From Nesterenkonia sp. LB17 (GTDB lineage: Bacteria > Actinomycetota > Actinomycetes > Actinomycetales > Micrococcaceae): a stretch of 64,000 bases of DNA. The notes below the pieces were generated by a model. The model was not told the DNA's origin. It did no database searches and saw only the letters and a program-made list of their open reading frames with translations. Location of the stretch: contig NZ_JAJOYX010000003.1 of NCBI RefSeq assembly GCF_022565915.1, forward strand, positions 310,001-374,000, read 5' to 3'. The translations under genes were made by a program, and so were the position numbers. Of this stretch, positions 8,792 to 17,290 are shown piece after piece. Numbering within the stretch: the stretch's first letter is position 1; each line of letters opens with the position of its first letter.

Positions 8792-9631
8792 CTAAGGAAG
8801 CGGCACCGGTGTCACGCCCAACGGCGCGAGCGCCGCGGCCCCGCCGTCTGCGGCGGTCAGCACCCAGATCCCGTCCTCATGACGTGCCACCGAGTGCTCC
8901 CACTGGCTTGCGCGGGAGCGATCGCTGGTGACCACCGTCCAGTCATCGTCGAGCACCTCGGTCTCGATGCCGCCGCGGGTGAGCATCGGCTCGATGGCCA
9001 GCGCCATGCCGGGGCGGATCTTGGCGCCCTTCATGCCGGTGGAGTAGTTGAACACATCCGGGGGCATGTGCATCTGCGATCCGATGCCGTGGCCCACGTA
9101 GTCCTCCAGGATCCCGAGCTTCCTGCCGGGCTGGGCCGAGACGTAGTCCTCGATCGCCTCGCCGATCTCGCCGGTGCTCTTGGCGGTCGCGAATGCCGCA
9201 ATCCCCCGCCACATGGCCGCCTCCGTGATCGCCGAGAGCCGTTCGTCCTCAGGGTCCGCGGTGCCGTCCTGGGAGGACCCCAGGATCCGGGTGCGGGCCG
9301 AGTCGGAGTGCCAGCCTTCGATGATGCAGCCGCCGTCGATCTTGAGCACGTCCCCGGGCTGCAGGACCCGCTCCCCCGGTATCCCGTGGACGACCTCTTC
9401 GTTGACCGAGGCACAGATGTAGCCGGGGAACCCGTGGTAGTTCAAGAAGTTGGGCTTCGCGCCGCGGGCGGTGATGACCTCGGCGAACACGTCGTTGAGC
9501 TCCCCGGTGGTCACGCCCGGCACGGCCGTCGCCAGCGTGGCCTCCAGGGCCTCGTTGAGGATCGCGCCCGCCGCGGCCATATGACGCAGCTGCTGCTCCG
9601 ACTTCAGCTCGGTCCGGCTGCGCGAGAACAT
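8792..9631 (-). CDS. map: Methionine aminopeptidase, type I
   Basis: Removes the initiator methionine from new proteins. It has 279 residues with the pita-bread fold and all five metal ligands: D99, D110, H181 (GHGIG), E214 (AIEPM) and E245 (WEHS). It is third in secY-adk-map; its ATG shares one base with the adk stop codon (TGATG), so translation is probably coupled. The end has a short Ala/Pro tail. Actinobacteria often carry a second copy elsewhere; this is the one linked to secY. Confidence 0.97.
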   Translation of the reverse strand: MFSRSRTELKSEQQLRHMAAAGAILNEALEATLATAVPGVTTGELNDVFAEVITARGAKPNFLNYHGFPGYICASVNEEVVHGIPGERVLQPGDVLKIDGGCIIEGWHSDSARTRILGSSQDGTADPEDERLSAITEAAMWRGIAAFATAKSTGEIGEAIEDYVSAQPGRKLGILEDYVGHGIGSQMHMPPDVFNYSTGMKGAKIRPGMALAIEPMLTRGGIETEVLDDDWTVVTSDRSRASQWEHSVARHEDGIWVLTAADGGAAALAPLGVTPVPLP

Positions 9632-10200
9632 CAGGACTTCAGTGCTTCCATGATGCGTGAGTTGACCTCGTCCATGGGGCCCAGCCCGTCGACGCGGCGC
9701 ACGAGCCCGCGGGAGTCATATTCAGCGATCATCGGCGCGGTCTCGGATTCGAAGATCTCCAGCCGACGGCGGATGGCGCCCTCGTCGGCGTCGTCCTCCC
9801 GGCCTTCGATCTCTGCGCGCTTCTTCAGCCGAGTGATCAGCTCCTCGCGGTCAGCCGTGAGCTCCAGCACCACATCGAGGCTCACATCCAGACGCGAGAG
9901 CATCTCATCGAGCGCGGCGACCTGCGTCCGGTTTCGCGGGTAGCCATCGAGCAGGAATCCGTTCTCCGCATCCTTCCAGGTGAGTCGATCTTCGACCATC
10001 CGGTTGGTGACCGAGTCCGGGACGAGGTCGCCGGCGTCGACATAGCCCTGCGCCTCGCGTCCGAGCTCGGTCTGCTCCTTGATGTTCACCCGAAAGATGT
10101 CACCGGTGGAGATGGCGACGATGCCAAGGTCCTCGGAGATCCGCTTCGACTGGGTTCCCTTGCCTGAACCGGCCGGTCCAACTATCAACATGCGCGTCAT
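9631..10200 (-). CDS. adk: Adenylate kinase, short-lid form
   Basis: Interconverts AMP + ATP and 2 ADP. The P-loop GPAGSGKGTQ covers residues 8-17; AISTGDIFR is the AMP-binding segment, and DGYPRNRTQ is the conserved DG(F/Y)PR motif. At 189 residues it lacks the long zinc-binding lid, as usual in actinobacteria. The ATG overlaps the secY stop codon by 4 bases (ATGA), which implies translational coupling. Confidence 0.97.
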   Translation of the reverse strand: MTRMLIVGPAGSGKGTQSKRISEDLGIVAISTGDIFRVNIKEQTELGREAQGYVDAGDLVPDSVTNRMVEDRLTWKDAENGFLLDGYPRNRTQVAALDEMLSRLDVSLDVVLELTADREELITRLKKRAEIEGREDDADEGAIRRRLEIFESETAPMIAEYDSRGLVRRVDGLGPMDEVNSRIMEALKS

Positions 10201-11504
10201 CGCAGCAACCCTTCATAGTTTCGTTGTTCCATCTGTGCGTTGATCTGTTTGACCGTGGTCAGCCCGACGCCGACCATGATGAGGATCGAGGTGCCGCCGA
10301 ACGGGAAGTTCTGGTTCGCCCCGATCAGGACGAAGGCGATCAGCGGGATCAGCGCGATCAGGCCCAGGTAGAGCGCGCCGGGGAAGGTGATCCGGGAGAT
10401 CACGTAGGCGAGATAGCTCTCGGTGGGCTTGCCCGCGCGGATTCCGGGGATGAACCCGCCGAACTTGCGCATGTTCTCGGCGACCTCGTTCGGGTTGAAC
10501 GTGATGGTCACGTAGAAGTAGGTGAAGAAGATGGTCATCATGAAGAACGCGGCCATGTAGAGCGGGTGCGTTCCGCCCACGAAGTACGTCTGGATGAACT
10601 GGATGAAGGCCGAGGGCTCCTCACCGGGACCGGGCTGGTTGAACTGGGCCAGCACCGAGGGGAGCATCAGGACCGAGGAGGCGAAGATGACCGGGATGAC
10701 GCCGGCCATGTTGACCTTGATCGGGATGTAGGTGGAGGTCCCGCCGACCGTGCGGCGGCCCACCTGGCGCTTGGCGTACTGGACCGGCACGCGACGCTGG
10801 GACTGCTCCACGAAGACCACGGCGGCGATGGTGACCAGACCGATGAGCATCACCATGCCGAAGGTCCGCCAGCCCTGGGTGGTCCAGATCTCGCCCATGG
10901 CGCCGGGGAACCCGGCGGCGATGGAGACGAAGATCAGGATGGACATGCCGTTGCCGACGCCGCGCTCGGTGATCTGCTCGCCGAGCCACATGATCAGCGC
11001 GACACCGGTGACCATGGCCAGGATCATCAGCAGCACGACCGGAAGCACGTCGTTGGTGATGATCGGGATGTCGCAGCCCAGCAGCGCACCGGTGCGGGCC
11101 ATGGAGACCAGGGTGGTGGCGTTGAGCAGGGCCAGCGCGATGGTGAGGTAGCGCGTGTACTGGGTCAGCTTGGACTGCCCCTGCGCACCCTCCCGCTGGA
11201 GGTTCTCGAACCGCGGGATGACCACGCGCAGCAGCTGCACGATGATGGCCGCGGTGATGTAGGGCATGATCCCGAGCGCGAAGATGGACACCTGGAGCAT
11301 GGCCCCGCCGGAGAACATGTTCACGAAGGAATAGAGGCCGCCCTCAGTGGTCCCCAGTGCCAGACATTGCTGCACTGCTGAGTAGTCCACCCCGGGTGCC
11401 GGGATGAATGCGCCGATGCGGTAGATCGCGATGATCGCGATGGTGAACCAGATCTTTCGACGCAGGTCGGGTGTCTTGAACACCCTTGCGATCGCGCTGA
11501 ACAA
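10197..11504 (-). CDS. secY: Preprotein translocase subunit SecY
   Basis: Channel subunit of the Sec translocon, with 10 membrane helices over 435 residues. TPDLRRKIWFT at the N-terminus, ALGIMPYITAAIIVQLL and the end NAQMEQRNYEGLLR are typical. The TTG at 11504 is preferred to the ATG at 11561: GGAGG lies four bases before it, the first residues then match other SecY proteins, and the ATG lies inside the putative -10 element at 11560-11565. It forms an operon with adk and map, separate from the spc genes because a strong hairpin follows rplO. Confidence 0.95.
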   Translation of the reverse strand: MFSAIARVFKTPDLRRKIWFTIAIIAIYRIGAFIPAPGVDYSAVQQCLALGTTEGGLYSFVNMFSGGAMLQVSIFALGIMPYITAAIIVQLLRVVIPRFENLQREGAQGQSKLTQYTRYLTIALALLNATTLVSMARTGALLGCDIPIITNDVLPVVLLMILAMVTGVALIMWLGEQITERGVGNGMSILIFVSIAAGFPGAMGEIWTTQGWRTFGMVMLIGLVTIAAVVFVEQSQRRVPVQYAKRQVGRRTVGGTSTYIPIKVNMAGVIPVIFASSVLMLPSVLAQFNQPGPGEEPSAFIQFIQTYFVGGTHPLYMAAFFMMTIFFTYFYVTITFNPNEVAENMRKFGGFIPGIRAGKPTESYLAYVISRITFPGALYLGLIALIPLIAFVLIGANQNFPFGGTSILIMVGVGLTTVKQINAQMEQRNYEGLLR

Positions 11505-11559
11505 GCGGCCTCCTGATGCGTGAATTGCCGTTGCGCGGCCTTCGGCCACACAGTCAGTC

Positions 11560-11565
11560 ATACTA
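11560..11565 (-). promoter_or_regulatory. Candidate -10 element of secY-adk-map
   Basis: TAGTAT on the minus strand, 55 bases before the TTG start of secY and just after the rplO terminator in transcription order. No convincing -35 hexamer is seen. Transcription would begin near 11553, inside the longer reading frame, which supports the downstream start. Confidence 0.45.
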
Positions 11566-11619
11566 ACGCGCGGTGCGCACGGGGAAAGAATCCTGCGGCC
11601 GGAGTCGGCCCGGATATGA

Positions 11620-11650
11620 CAAGACCCCCGTGGGAACCACGGGGGTCTTG
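11620..11650 (-). terminator. Terminator after rplO
   Basis: Perfect 14-bp stem with a 3-base loop (arms 11620-11633 and 11637-11650), followed on the minus strand by a short T-containing stretch. It starts 17 bases after the rplO stop and separates the rplN-rplO unit from secY-adk-map. Confidence 0.85.
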
Positions 11651-11666
11651 ATCATTGATGAGCCGA

Positions 11667-12161
11667 TCAGGCCTGCTTGGAAGCAGCCTTCAGCGCCAGC
11701 TGCTCGGTGGAACCACCGGCAGCCTTGATCTTCTCTTCGGCGCTGGCCGAGAAGGCGTGAGCCTTCACGGACACGGCGACAGAGATCTCACCGGAGCCGA
11801 GGACCTTCACCGGGCGGCCCTTGCGAGCAGCCCCCTTGGCGATGAGGTCATCAGCAGTGACGTCGCCGCCCTCGGGGAACATCTCGCCGAGCTTGGTCAG
11901 GTTGACCGGCGAGTACTCCACGCGGAACGGGTTCTTGAAGCCGCGCAGCTTCGGAAGGCGCATGTACAGCGGAAGCTGACCACCCTCGAAGCCGGCGCGG
12001 ACCTGGTAACGGGCCTTCGTGCCCTTGGTACCACGGCCTGCGGTCTTGCCCTTGGAGGCTTCACCACGTCCCACACGGGTGCGGGACTTCTTGGCGCCGC
12101 GTGCTGGACGCAGATCGTGGACCTTGAGGACGTTGGATTCTGCAGCGGTGTTCTCTGGCAT
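11667..12161 (-). CDS. rplO: 50S ribosomal protein L15
   Basis: Late-assembly large-subunit protein, 164 residues. The Gly/Arg/Lys-rich N-terminal arm contains [19 protein letters not shown], and [19 protein letters not shown] is the family signature. It follows rpmD by 2 bases and is the last gene of the rplN-rplO unit, ending before the 14-bp hairpin. Confidence 0.97.
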   Translation of the reverse strand: MPENTAAESNVLKVHDLRPARGAKKSRTRVGRGEASKGKTAGRGTKGTKARYQVRAGFEGGQLPLYMRLPKLRGFKNPFRVEYSPVNLTKLGEMFPEGGDVTADDLIAKGAARKGRPVKVLGSGEISVAVSVKAHAFSASAEEKIKAAGGSTEQLALKAASKQA

Positions 12162-12163
12162 CC

Positions 12164-12400
12164 TTAGTTCGCCTCCTCAGCCTTCACTAGATGCTTCACA
12201 CTGTTGAGCATGCCCACGGTCACGGCGTCTGCGTCACGGACCACGGTGTGGCCGATCCGCTTCAGGCCGAGCGAGCGAACAGTCTCGCGGTGCTTGGGGT
12301 TGGCGCCGATCAGGGACTTCACCTGGGTCACGGTGAGCTTGTGCTCACCGATCTTCAGGTTCCGCGCGGTGTTGTAGTTGACGGTACTGCGCAAAGTCAT
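12164..12400 (-). CDS. rpmD: 50S ribosomal protein L30 with short N-terminal extension
   Basis: Small large-subunit protein, recognised by [11 protein letters not shown] and [11 protein letters not shown]. It has 78 residues, against about 60 in most bacteria, because some 18 residues ([18 protein letters not shown]) precede the core; no other start lies between. The ATG overlaps the rpsE stop by 4 bases, which supports this start by coupling. Confidence 0.94.
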   Translation of the reverse strand: MTLRSTVNYNTARNLKIGEHKLTVTQVKSLIGANPKHRETVRSLGLKRIGHTVVRDADAVTVGMLNSVKHLVKAEEAN

Positions 12401-13158
12401 GCACCTGCCTTCTGTGCACGGGCTTCGCGGTCAGCCGCCATCGTGCGCAGCATCCGGGCCGGTGCGATCTCGTCGAGAGCCTTGCCGCGGCGTGCTGCCA
12501 CGGCTTCGGGCTCTTCGAGCTGCTTGAGGGCGTCGATGGTGCCGTGAACGATGTTGATGGCGTTCACCGAGCCCATGGACTTGGTCAGCACGTCGTGAAT
12601 GCCTGCGCATTCCAGGACTGCGCGGACCGGACCGCCGGCGATCACACCGGTACCCGGTGCGGCCGGACGAAGCAGGACGACACCGGCAGCATCCTCACCC
12701 TTGACCAGGTGCGGGATGGTGGAGCCGACGCGCGGGACGCGGAAGAAGCTCTTCTTGGCCTCTTCCACACCCTTGGCGATGGCAGCCGGGACTTCCTTGG
12801 CCTTGCCGTAGCCGACGCCGACCAGGCCGTCGCCGTCTCCGACGATGACCAGGGCGGTGAAGCTGAAGCGACGACCGCCCTTGACGACCTTCGACACTCG
12901 GTTGATGGTCACGACGCGCTCGAGGAACTTGTCCTTCTCCTCTTCGCGCCCGCCACGACCACCACGACCGCCGCGGCCGCCGCCTTCGCTGCGACCACCA
13001 CGAGCGCCGCGGTTGTCACCGCGGCCGCCGCGCTCACCGCGAGCAGCATTGCTGTTCTCGCCGGCGGCCTGAGTCTGCGGTGCAGTCTCGGGGGCGGCGG
13101 TTTCCTTGGCCTCAGTCACAGACGAGTCCTTCTCAGGGTTGTTTGCGTTCTCACTCAC
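12397..13158 (-). CDS. rpsE: 30S ribosomal protein S5 with RG-rich N-terminal extension
   Basis: Lines the mRNA entry tunnel with S3 and S4 and affects decoding accuracy. The core (from about residue 74) has [17 protein letters not shown] and [16 protein letters not shown]. It is 253 residues, against 167 in E. coli: about 40 acidic/neutral residues are followed by an Arg-Gly block (about 40-71, many RGG triplets). Arg-Gly stretches of this kind usually bind RNA, so an added mRNA or rRNA contact is plausible. The GTG/ATG-type start at 13158 overlaps rplR by 4 bases. Confidence 0.96.
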   Translation of the reverse strand: MSENANNPEKDSSVTEAKETAAPETAPQTQAAGENSNAARGERGGRGDNRGARGGRSEGGGRGGRGGRGGREEEKDKFLERVVTINRVSKVVKGGRRFSFTALVIVGDGDGLVGVGYGKAKEVPAAIAKGVEEAKKSFFRVPRVGSTIPHLVKGEDAAGVVLLRPAAPGTGVIAGGPVRAVLECAGIHDVLTKSMGSVNAINIVHGTIDALKQLEEPEAVAARRGKALDEIAPARMLRTMAADREARAQKAGA

Positions 13159-13526
13159 AGCTTCAGACCACCTTCCCGGGCGCCGTCGGCGACGGCGGCC
13201 ACGCGACCGTGGTACTTGTTGCCGCCGCGGTCGAAGACCACAGCGTCGATGCCGGCTGCCTTGGCGCGCTCAGCGACCATTTCGCCGACCTTCTTCGCCT
13301 TGGCGGTCTTGTCGCCGTCGAAGCTGCGCAGGTCTGCCTCCATAGTGGTGGCGGAGACCAGGGTCGTGCCCTCGAGGTCGTTGACGACCTGAGCGACCAT
13401 GTGACGAGCAGAGCGGTTGACCACCAGGCGCGGACGCTCAGCGGAACCGTTGAGCTTCTTGCGCAGGCGGAGGTGGCGGCGGCCGCGGGCAGCGGATTTG
13501 GACTTGCCCTTGATACCAATAGCCAT
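13155..13526 (-). CDS. rplR: 50S ribosomal protein L18
   Basis: Binds 5S rRNA with L5 as part of the central protuberance. It has 123 residues with [19 protein letters not shown] and the end [24 protein letters not shown], both highly conserved. It starts 3 bases after the rplF stop and overlaps rpsE by 4 bases. Confidence 0.97.
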   Translation of the reverse strand: MAIGIKGKSKSAARGRRHLRLRKKLNGSAERPRLVVNRSARHMVAQVVNDLEGTTLVSATTMEADLRSFDGDKTAKAKKVGEMVAERAKAAGIDAVVFDRGGNKYHGRVAAVADGAREGGLKL

Positions 13527-13529
13527 GGT

Positions 13530-14066
13530 TTACTTACCTGCCTTTCCAGCCTTGCGGCGAACCTGCTCGCCCTCGTAACGCACGCCCTTGCCCTTGTACG
13601 GGTCAGGCCTGCGCAGTTTGCGGATGTTGGCGGCGACCTCGCCGACCTGCTGCTTGTCGATCCCGCTGACAGCCAGCTTGGTGGCGGTCGCAACCTCGAA
13701 GGTGATGCCCTCAGGGGCCTTCACCGGAACGGGGTGCGAGTAGCCGAGTGCGAACTCCAGGTCGGAGCCCTTGGCCAGCACACGGTAACCGGTGCCGACG
13801 ATCTCGAGCTTCTTGGAGTAGCCCTCGGTGACACCGATGATCATGTTGTTGATCAGGGTGCGGGTCAGGCCGTGGAGTGAACGCGATTCGCGCTCATCGT
13901 TGGGACGGGACACCGTAAGGGTGCCGTCCTCTTCTGAGACGGTGATGCCTTCGGCAAGAGTGCGGGAGAGTTCGCCCTTGGGCCCCTTGACGGAGACCTG
14001 GCGACCTTCCAGCTTGACCTCGACGCCGGCAGGGATGGTGATCGGAAGACGACCGATGCGTGACAT
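13530..14066 (-). CDS. rplF: 50S ribosomal protein L6
   Basis: Two-domain protein at the base of the L7/L12 stalk, near the factor-binding site. It has 178 residues starting [17 protein letters not shown], with [11 protein letters not shown] and the C-terminal signature [16 protein letters not shown]. The ATG at 14066 has GGAAGGAG upstream. It lies 20 bases after rpsH. Confidence 0.98.
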   Translation of the reverse strand: MSRIGRLPITIPAGVEVKLEGRQVSVKGPKGELSRTLAEGITVSEEDGTLTVSRPNDERESRSLHGLTRTLINNMIIGVTEGYSKKLEIVGTGYRVLAKGSDLEFALGYSHPVPVKAPEGITFEVATATKLAVSGIDKQQVGEVAANIRKLRRPDPYKGKGVRYEGEQVRRKAGKAGK

Positions 14067-14086
14067 AGTGCTTCGACTCCTTCCGG

Positions 14087-14485
14087 TTACCAGACGTAGG
14101 CGAGGACTTCCCCACCTACACCCTTCTTGGCTGCCTGCCGGTCAGTGAGGAGACCGGAGGACGTGGACAGGATCGCGATGCCGAGGCCGCCCAGAACGTG
14201 CGGGAGGTTGGTGGACTTCGCGTACACCCGGAGACCGGGCTTGGAGATGCGGCGCAGGCCGGCGATCGAACGCTCACGGTTCGGGCCGAACTTGAGGTCG
14301 ATGGCCAGGGTCTTGCCGACCTCGGCCTCCTCTTCGCGCCATTCGGAGATGTAGCCTTCCGCCTTCAGGATGTCAGCCAAGCGAACCTTCAGCTTGGAGC
14401 TTGGCATCGAGACCTGATCGTGGAAAGCCGAGTTGGCATTGCGCAGACGTGTCAGCATGTCTGCAACTGGGTCAGTCATTGTCAT
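14087..14485 (-). CDS. rpsH: 30S ribosomal protein S8
   Basis: Primary 16S-binding protein; in E. coli it also represses the spc operon. It has 132 residues starting [18 protein letters not shown] and ending with the RNA-binding end [20 protein letters not shown]. It follows rplE directly, without rpsN between them. The 114-base gap upstream contains a 7-bp hairpin. Confidence 0.98.
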   Translation of the reverse strand: MTMTDPVADMLTRLRNANSAFHDQVSMPSSKLKVRLADILKAEGYISEWREEEAEVGKTLAIDLKFGPNRERSIAGLRRISKPGLRVYAKSTNLPHVLGGLGIAILSTSSGLLTDRQAAKKGVGGEVLAYVW

Positions 14486-14538
14486 GAGGGGCTTCTGCCC
14501 TTCCTCGCCGTGGTTTCAGATCTCCGAAGGAACTCGAT

Positions 14539-14558
14539 CCCCCGAGGTGAGTCGGGGG
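14539..14558 (-). other. Hairpin between rplE and rpsH
   Basis: CCCCCGA and TCGGGGG are perfect 7-bp arms with a 6-base loop in the 114-base gap where rpsN stands in many other bacteria. It may be a processing site, attenuator or S8 target; nothing seen decides. Confidence 0.4.
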
Positions 14559-14599
14559 GTTCGGAACCTTTGGTGAAAGGACCTGCGGCGTAGTTACTG

Positions 14600-15178
14600 T
14601 TATTCGGTCTTGAAGGGGAAGCCCAGCGCCTTGAGCAGCGCGCGGCCTTCCTCATCAGTCTTCGCGGTGGTCACCACAGTGATGTCCATGCCGCGAGGGC
14701 GATCGATCTTGTCCTGATCGATCTCGTGGAACACCGACTGTTCGGTCAGACCGAAGGTGTAGTTGCCGTTGCCGTCGAACTGCTTGCCGCTGAGTCCGCG
14801 GAAATCGCGGATACGGGGCAGTGCGAGGGTCACCAGGCGGTCCACAAACTCCCACATGCGGTCGCCACGCAGCGTGGTGTGCGTGCCGATCGGCTGTCCT
14901 TCGCGCAGCTTGAACTGAGCGATGGACTTCCGAGCGCGAGTCACCTTGGGCTTCTGACCGGTGATCTTGGTCAGGTCCTCGATGGCGCCCTGGATGAGCT
15001 TGGAATCGCGAGCTGCCTCGCCGACGCCCATGTTGACCACGACCTTGACCAGGCCGGGGACCTCCATGACGTTGGAGTATCCAAACTCTTCCTGCAGCGT
15101 GGAGCGGATCTCCGCGCGGTACTTGCCCTTGAGCCGTGGGGTGGTCTTCTCAGTCTCGCTCTGAACCTCAGTCATCAC
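14600..15178 (-). CDS. rplE: 50S ribosomal protein L5
   Basis: 5S rRNA-binding protein of the central protuberance, touching the P-site tRNA. It has 192 residues; an N-terminal 12 or so are Glu/Thr-rich, then [20 protein letters not shown] begins the family core. [19 protein letters not shown] and [20 protein letters not shown] are conserved. The start overlaps rplX by 4 bases (ATGA). Confidence 0.98.
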   Translation of the reverse strand: MMTEVQSETEKTTPRLKGKYRAEIRSTLQEEFGYSNVMEVPGLVKVVVNMGVGEAARDSKLIQGAIEDLTKITGQKPKVTRARKSIAQFKLREGQPIGTHTTLRGDRMWEFVDRLVTLALPRIRDFRGLSGKQFDGNGNYTFGLTEQSVFHEIDQDKIDRPRGMDITVVTTAKTDEEGRALLKALGFPFKTE

Positions 15179-15510
15179 AGGTCCTTTCCGGAAGCTTTGG
15201 CGAAGCGGATGCGCACGGTCTTGCTGACGCCATCACGCTCCACGGTCTCCTGCCGGTAGCCGACGCGAGTGGGCTTGCCCGTCTCGGGGTCAACCACAGC
15301 GACGTTGGAGATGTGGATAGCAGCCTCAGACTCCACGATGCCGCCCTCGGTGCTGCCGAACTGGCCGGCACGGAGGTGACGCTTCACGCGGTTGACGCCC
15401 TCTACGAGGACGCGTTCCTTCTGAGGCAGGACCTGCAGGACCTTGCCCTGCTTGCCCTTGTCTTTGCCGGTGAGGATCTGGACGAGGTCGTCCTTCTTGA
15501 TCTTGGCCAT
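15175..15510 (-). CDS. rplX: 50S ribosomal protein L24
   Basis: Assembly initiator near the peptide exit, 111 residues with an N-terminal KOW motif ([21 protein letters not shown]). [19 protein letters not shown] residues follow in the middle, where the sequence reads [19 protein letters not shown]. It starts 3 bases after the rplN stop and overlaps rplE by 4 bases. Confidence 0.97.
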   Translation of the reverse strand: MAKIKKDDLVQILTGKDKGKQGKVLQVLPQKERVLVEGVNRVKRHLRAGQFGSTEGGIVESEAAIHISNVAVVDPETGKPTRVGYRQETVERDGVSKTVRIRFAKASGKDL

Positions 15511-15513
15511 GAG

Positions 15514-15885
15514 TCAGAGCACCTCCGGGGCGAGCGAGACGATCTTCATGAACTTCTTCTCGCGCAGCTCGCGACCGACGGGCCCGAAGATACGGGTTCC
15601 GCGCGGTTCAGGAGTCTCACCCTTGAGGATCACAGCAGCGTTCTCGTCGAAGCTGATGTATGACCCGTCGTTGCGACGGATCTTCTTCTTGGTGCGCACG
15701 ACAACAGCCTTGATGACGTCGCCCTTCTTGACGTTGCCGCCCGGAATTGCGTCCTTGACGGTGGCGACGAATGTGTCGCCGATACCTGCATAGCGGCGTC
15801 CGGATCCACCGAGGACACGGATGACAAGGACTTCCTTGGCACCGGTGTTATCGGCGATCTTGAGCCGCGATTCCTGTTGAATCAC
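15514..15885 (-). CDS. rplN: 50S ribosomal protein L14
   Basis: Large-subunit interface protein, 123 residues, beginning [18 protein letters not shown] and with the usual [14 protein letters not shown]. It is the first gene of the rplN-rplO unit. A well-formed promoter lies about 290 bases upstream and a hairpin closes the rpsJ-rpsQ unit before it, so L14-L15 expression can be separated from the S10 genes. Confidence 0.98.
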   Translation of the reverse strand: MIQQESRLKIADNTGAKEVLVIRVLGGSGRRYAGIGDTFVATVKDAIPGGNVKKGDVIKAVVVRTKKKIRRNDGSYISFDENAAVILKGETPEPRGTRIFGPVGRELREKKFMKIVSLAPEVL

Positions 15886-16172
15886 TTGTTTTCTCCTGTC
15901 GTCTCACTGGTTCTCGGACTCGTGCCGAGCCTTGCGGAACTTCTAGCCTGAGTCGGACACCTTCACGCGGCGATCAAACCGCTTCGGGCATGTGGTCCGA
16001 CTTACCTGACAAGTCCCCTGGCCGCTTACCCACACACTCTCCGTCCCTCACGGGACGGGCAGCTGAATGCATGGCCGAGGCGGCGTTTCCCGGGGCCCCG
16101 AGGGGCCCTTTCGGGGACGTGCGCTGTCCTTTGAGGTGGATAGCCTCATCTAAAAGGGCGCACAGCCTCAAT

Positions 16173-16201
16173 ATCCTACACGAGATACACCGAGGGCCCA
16201 A
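16173..16201 (-). promoter_or_regulatory. Candidate rplN promoter; 15886-16308 intergenic region
   Basis: On the minus strand TTGGGC (16201-16196), a 17-base spacer and TAGGAT (16178-16173) match an actinobacterial vegetative promoter. The start would be near 16166, giving a leader of about 280 bases. The leader holds a GC-rich palindrome (GGGCCC-CTCG-GGGCCC, near 16095-16110). No gene was recognised in the 423-base gap. Confidence 0.65.
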
Positions 16202-16254
16202 CTCCCGCACCCTGGGGTGCAGCAGTCGGGCCCTCGGAGGCACGCAGGCGCTCT

Positions 16255-16305
16255 CGGTGCTCCGGCGTCAGCGGCAGCAGCTGCTGCGCCGATCCCGGAG
16301 CACCG
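16255..16305 (-). terminator. Terminator-like hairpin after rpsQ
   Basis: Perfect 11-bp outer arms CGGTGCTCCGG and CCGGAGCACCG enclose a further CAGCAG/CTGCTG stem. It begins 4 bases after the rpsQ stop codon. There is no T-run, so it may be a terminator of the T-less type or a 3'-end stabiliser. Confidence 0.65.
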
Positions 16306-16308
16306 GAA

Positions 16309-16581
16309 TCACTCTGCCTTTTCGACGATCTCGGCCAGCCGCCAGCGCTTGGCTGCGGACAGCGGACGGGTCTCGGCGATCACCACGGTGTCGCCGACAC
16401 CTGCCTGCTCGTTCTCATCGTGTGCCATGAACTTCGTGTGCCGCTTCATGATCTTGCCGTACAGACCATGCTTGCGACGGTCCTCGACCTCGACGACGAT
16501 GGTTTTATTCATCTTGTCGGAGACGACGACGCCACGCAGGGTCTTGCGGTCATTGCGGGTCTCTGCAGTTGCTTCACTCAT
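16309..16581 (-). CDS. rpsQ: 30S ribosomal protein S17
   Basis: Primary 16S-binding protein with an OB fold, 90 residues: [20 protein letters not shown] and the end [19 protein letters not shown]. The extra 10 or so N-terminal residues ([10 protein letters not shown]) are poorly conserved. It starts 2 bases after the rpmC stop and is the last gene of the rpsJ unit. Confidence 0.97.
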   Translation of the reverse strand: MSEATAETRNDRKTLRGVVVSDKMNKTIVVEVEDRRKHGLYGKIMKRHTKFMAHDENEQAGVGDTVVIAETRPLSAAKRWRLAEIVEKAE

Positions 16582-16583
16582 GC

Positions 16584-16871
16584 TCAGTCCTCAGTCTTCT
16601 TCTCGTTCTGCTCATCAGCCGAATCCGAGGAGTCCGCGGCGGCATCGACATTCTCGCGAATGCCCAGCTCCCGCTCACGCACCACGGTGTAGATCCGGGC
16701 GATGTCGCGCTTGATGTCCTTCAACCGGCTGGAGCTCTCCAGCTGGCCGGTGGCGGACTGGAAGCGGAGGTTGAACAGCTCTTCCTTGGAAGAGCGCAGC
16801 GCCTCTGACAGGCCTGCTGAGTCCATCTCTGCGAGCTTCTCAACGGTCAGCTCTTTGGTTCCAACTGCCAT
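16584..16871 (-). CDS. rpmC: 50S ribosomal protein L29 with acidic C-terminal tail
   Basis: Two-helix protein beside the peptide exit, where the trigger factor and SRP dock on its neighbour L23. [15 protein letters not shown] and [14 protein letters not shown] are conserved. It has 95 residues, about 30 more than E. coli; the extra C-terminal part (from about residue 75) is Asp/Ser/Glu-rich. The ATG at 16871 fits the family start MAVGTKEL; a GTG at 16877 overlaps the rplP stop and is an alternative. Confidence 0.95.
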   Translation of the reverse strand: MAVGTKELTVEKLAEMDSAGLSEALRSSKEELFNLRFQSATGQLESSSRLKDIKRDIARIYTVVRERELGIRENVDAAADSSDSADEQNEKKTED

Positions 16872-16873
16872 TG

Positions 16874-17290
16874 TCACTCACCACTCTCTCGGCTGATCAC
16901 GCGTGCCCTCATGGGCAGCTTGTGGATTGCCAGGCGGAGCGCCTCTTTGGCGACTTCCTCCGTGACACCGGACAGCTCGAACATGATGCGTCCGGGCTTG
17001 ACGTTGGCGATCCACCACTCGGGAGAACCCTTGCCGGAGCCCATGCGGACCTCGGCAGGCTTCTTCGTCAGCGGCTGGTCCGGGTAGATGTTGATCCAGA
17101 CCTTGCCGCCACGCTTGATGTGGCGGGTCATGGCGATACGCGCAGATTCGATCTGGCGGTTCGTCACGTAGGCGGGATCAAGGGCCTGGATGCCGTACTC
17201 GCCGAAGGCGAGCTCGGTTCCACCCTTGGCCCGCCCGCGGCGCTTGGGCCGGTGCGGCTTGCGGTACTTGACTCGGCGGGGCATCAACAT
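16874..17290 (-). CDS. rplP: 50S ribosomal protein L16
   Basis: Late-assembly protein that positions the A-site tRNA. It has 138 residues starting [19 protein letters not shown], with [16 protein letters not shown] and [20 protein letters not shown]. It overlaps the rpsC stop by one base. Confidence 0.98.
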   Translation of the reverse strand: MLMPRRVKYRKPHRPKRRGRAKGGTELAFGEYGIQALDPAYVTNRQIESARIAMTRHIKRGGKVWINIYPDQPLTKKPAEVRMGSGKGSPEWWIANVKPGRIMFELSGVTEEVAKEALRLAIHKLPMRARVISRESGE

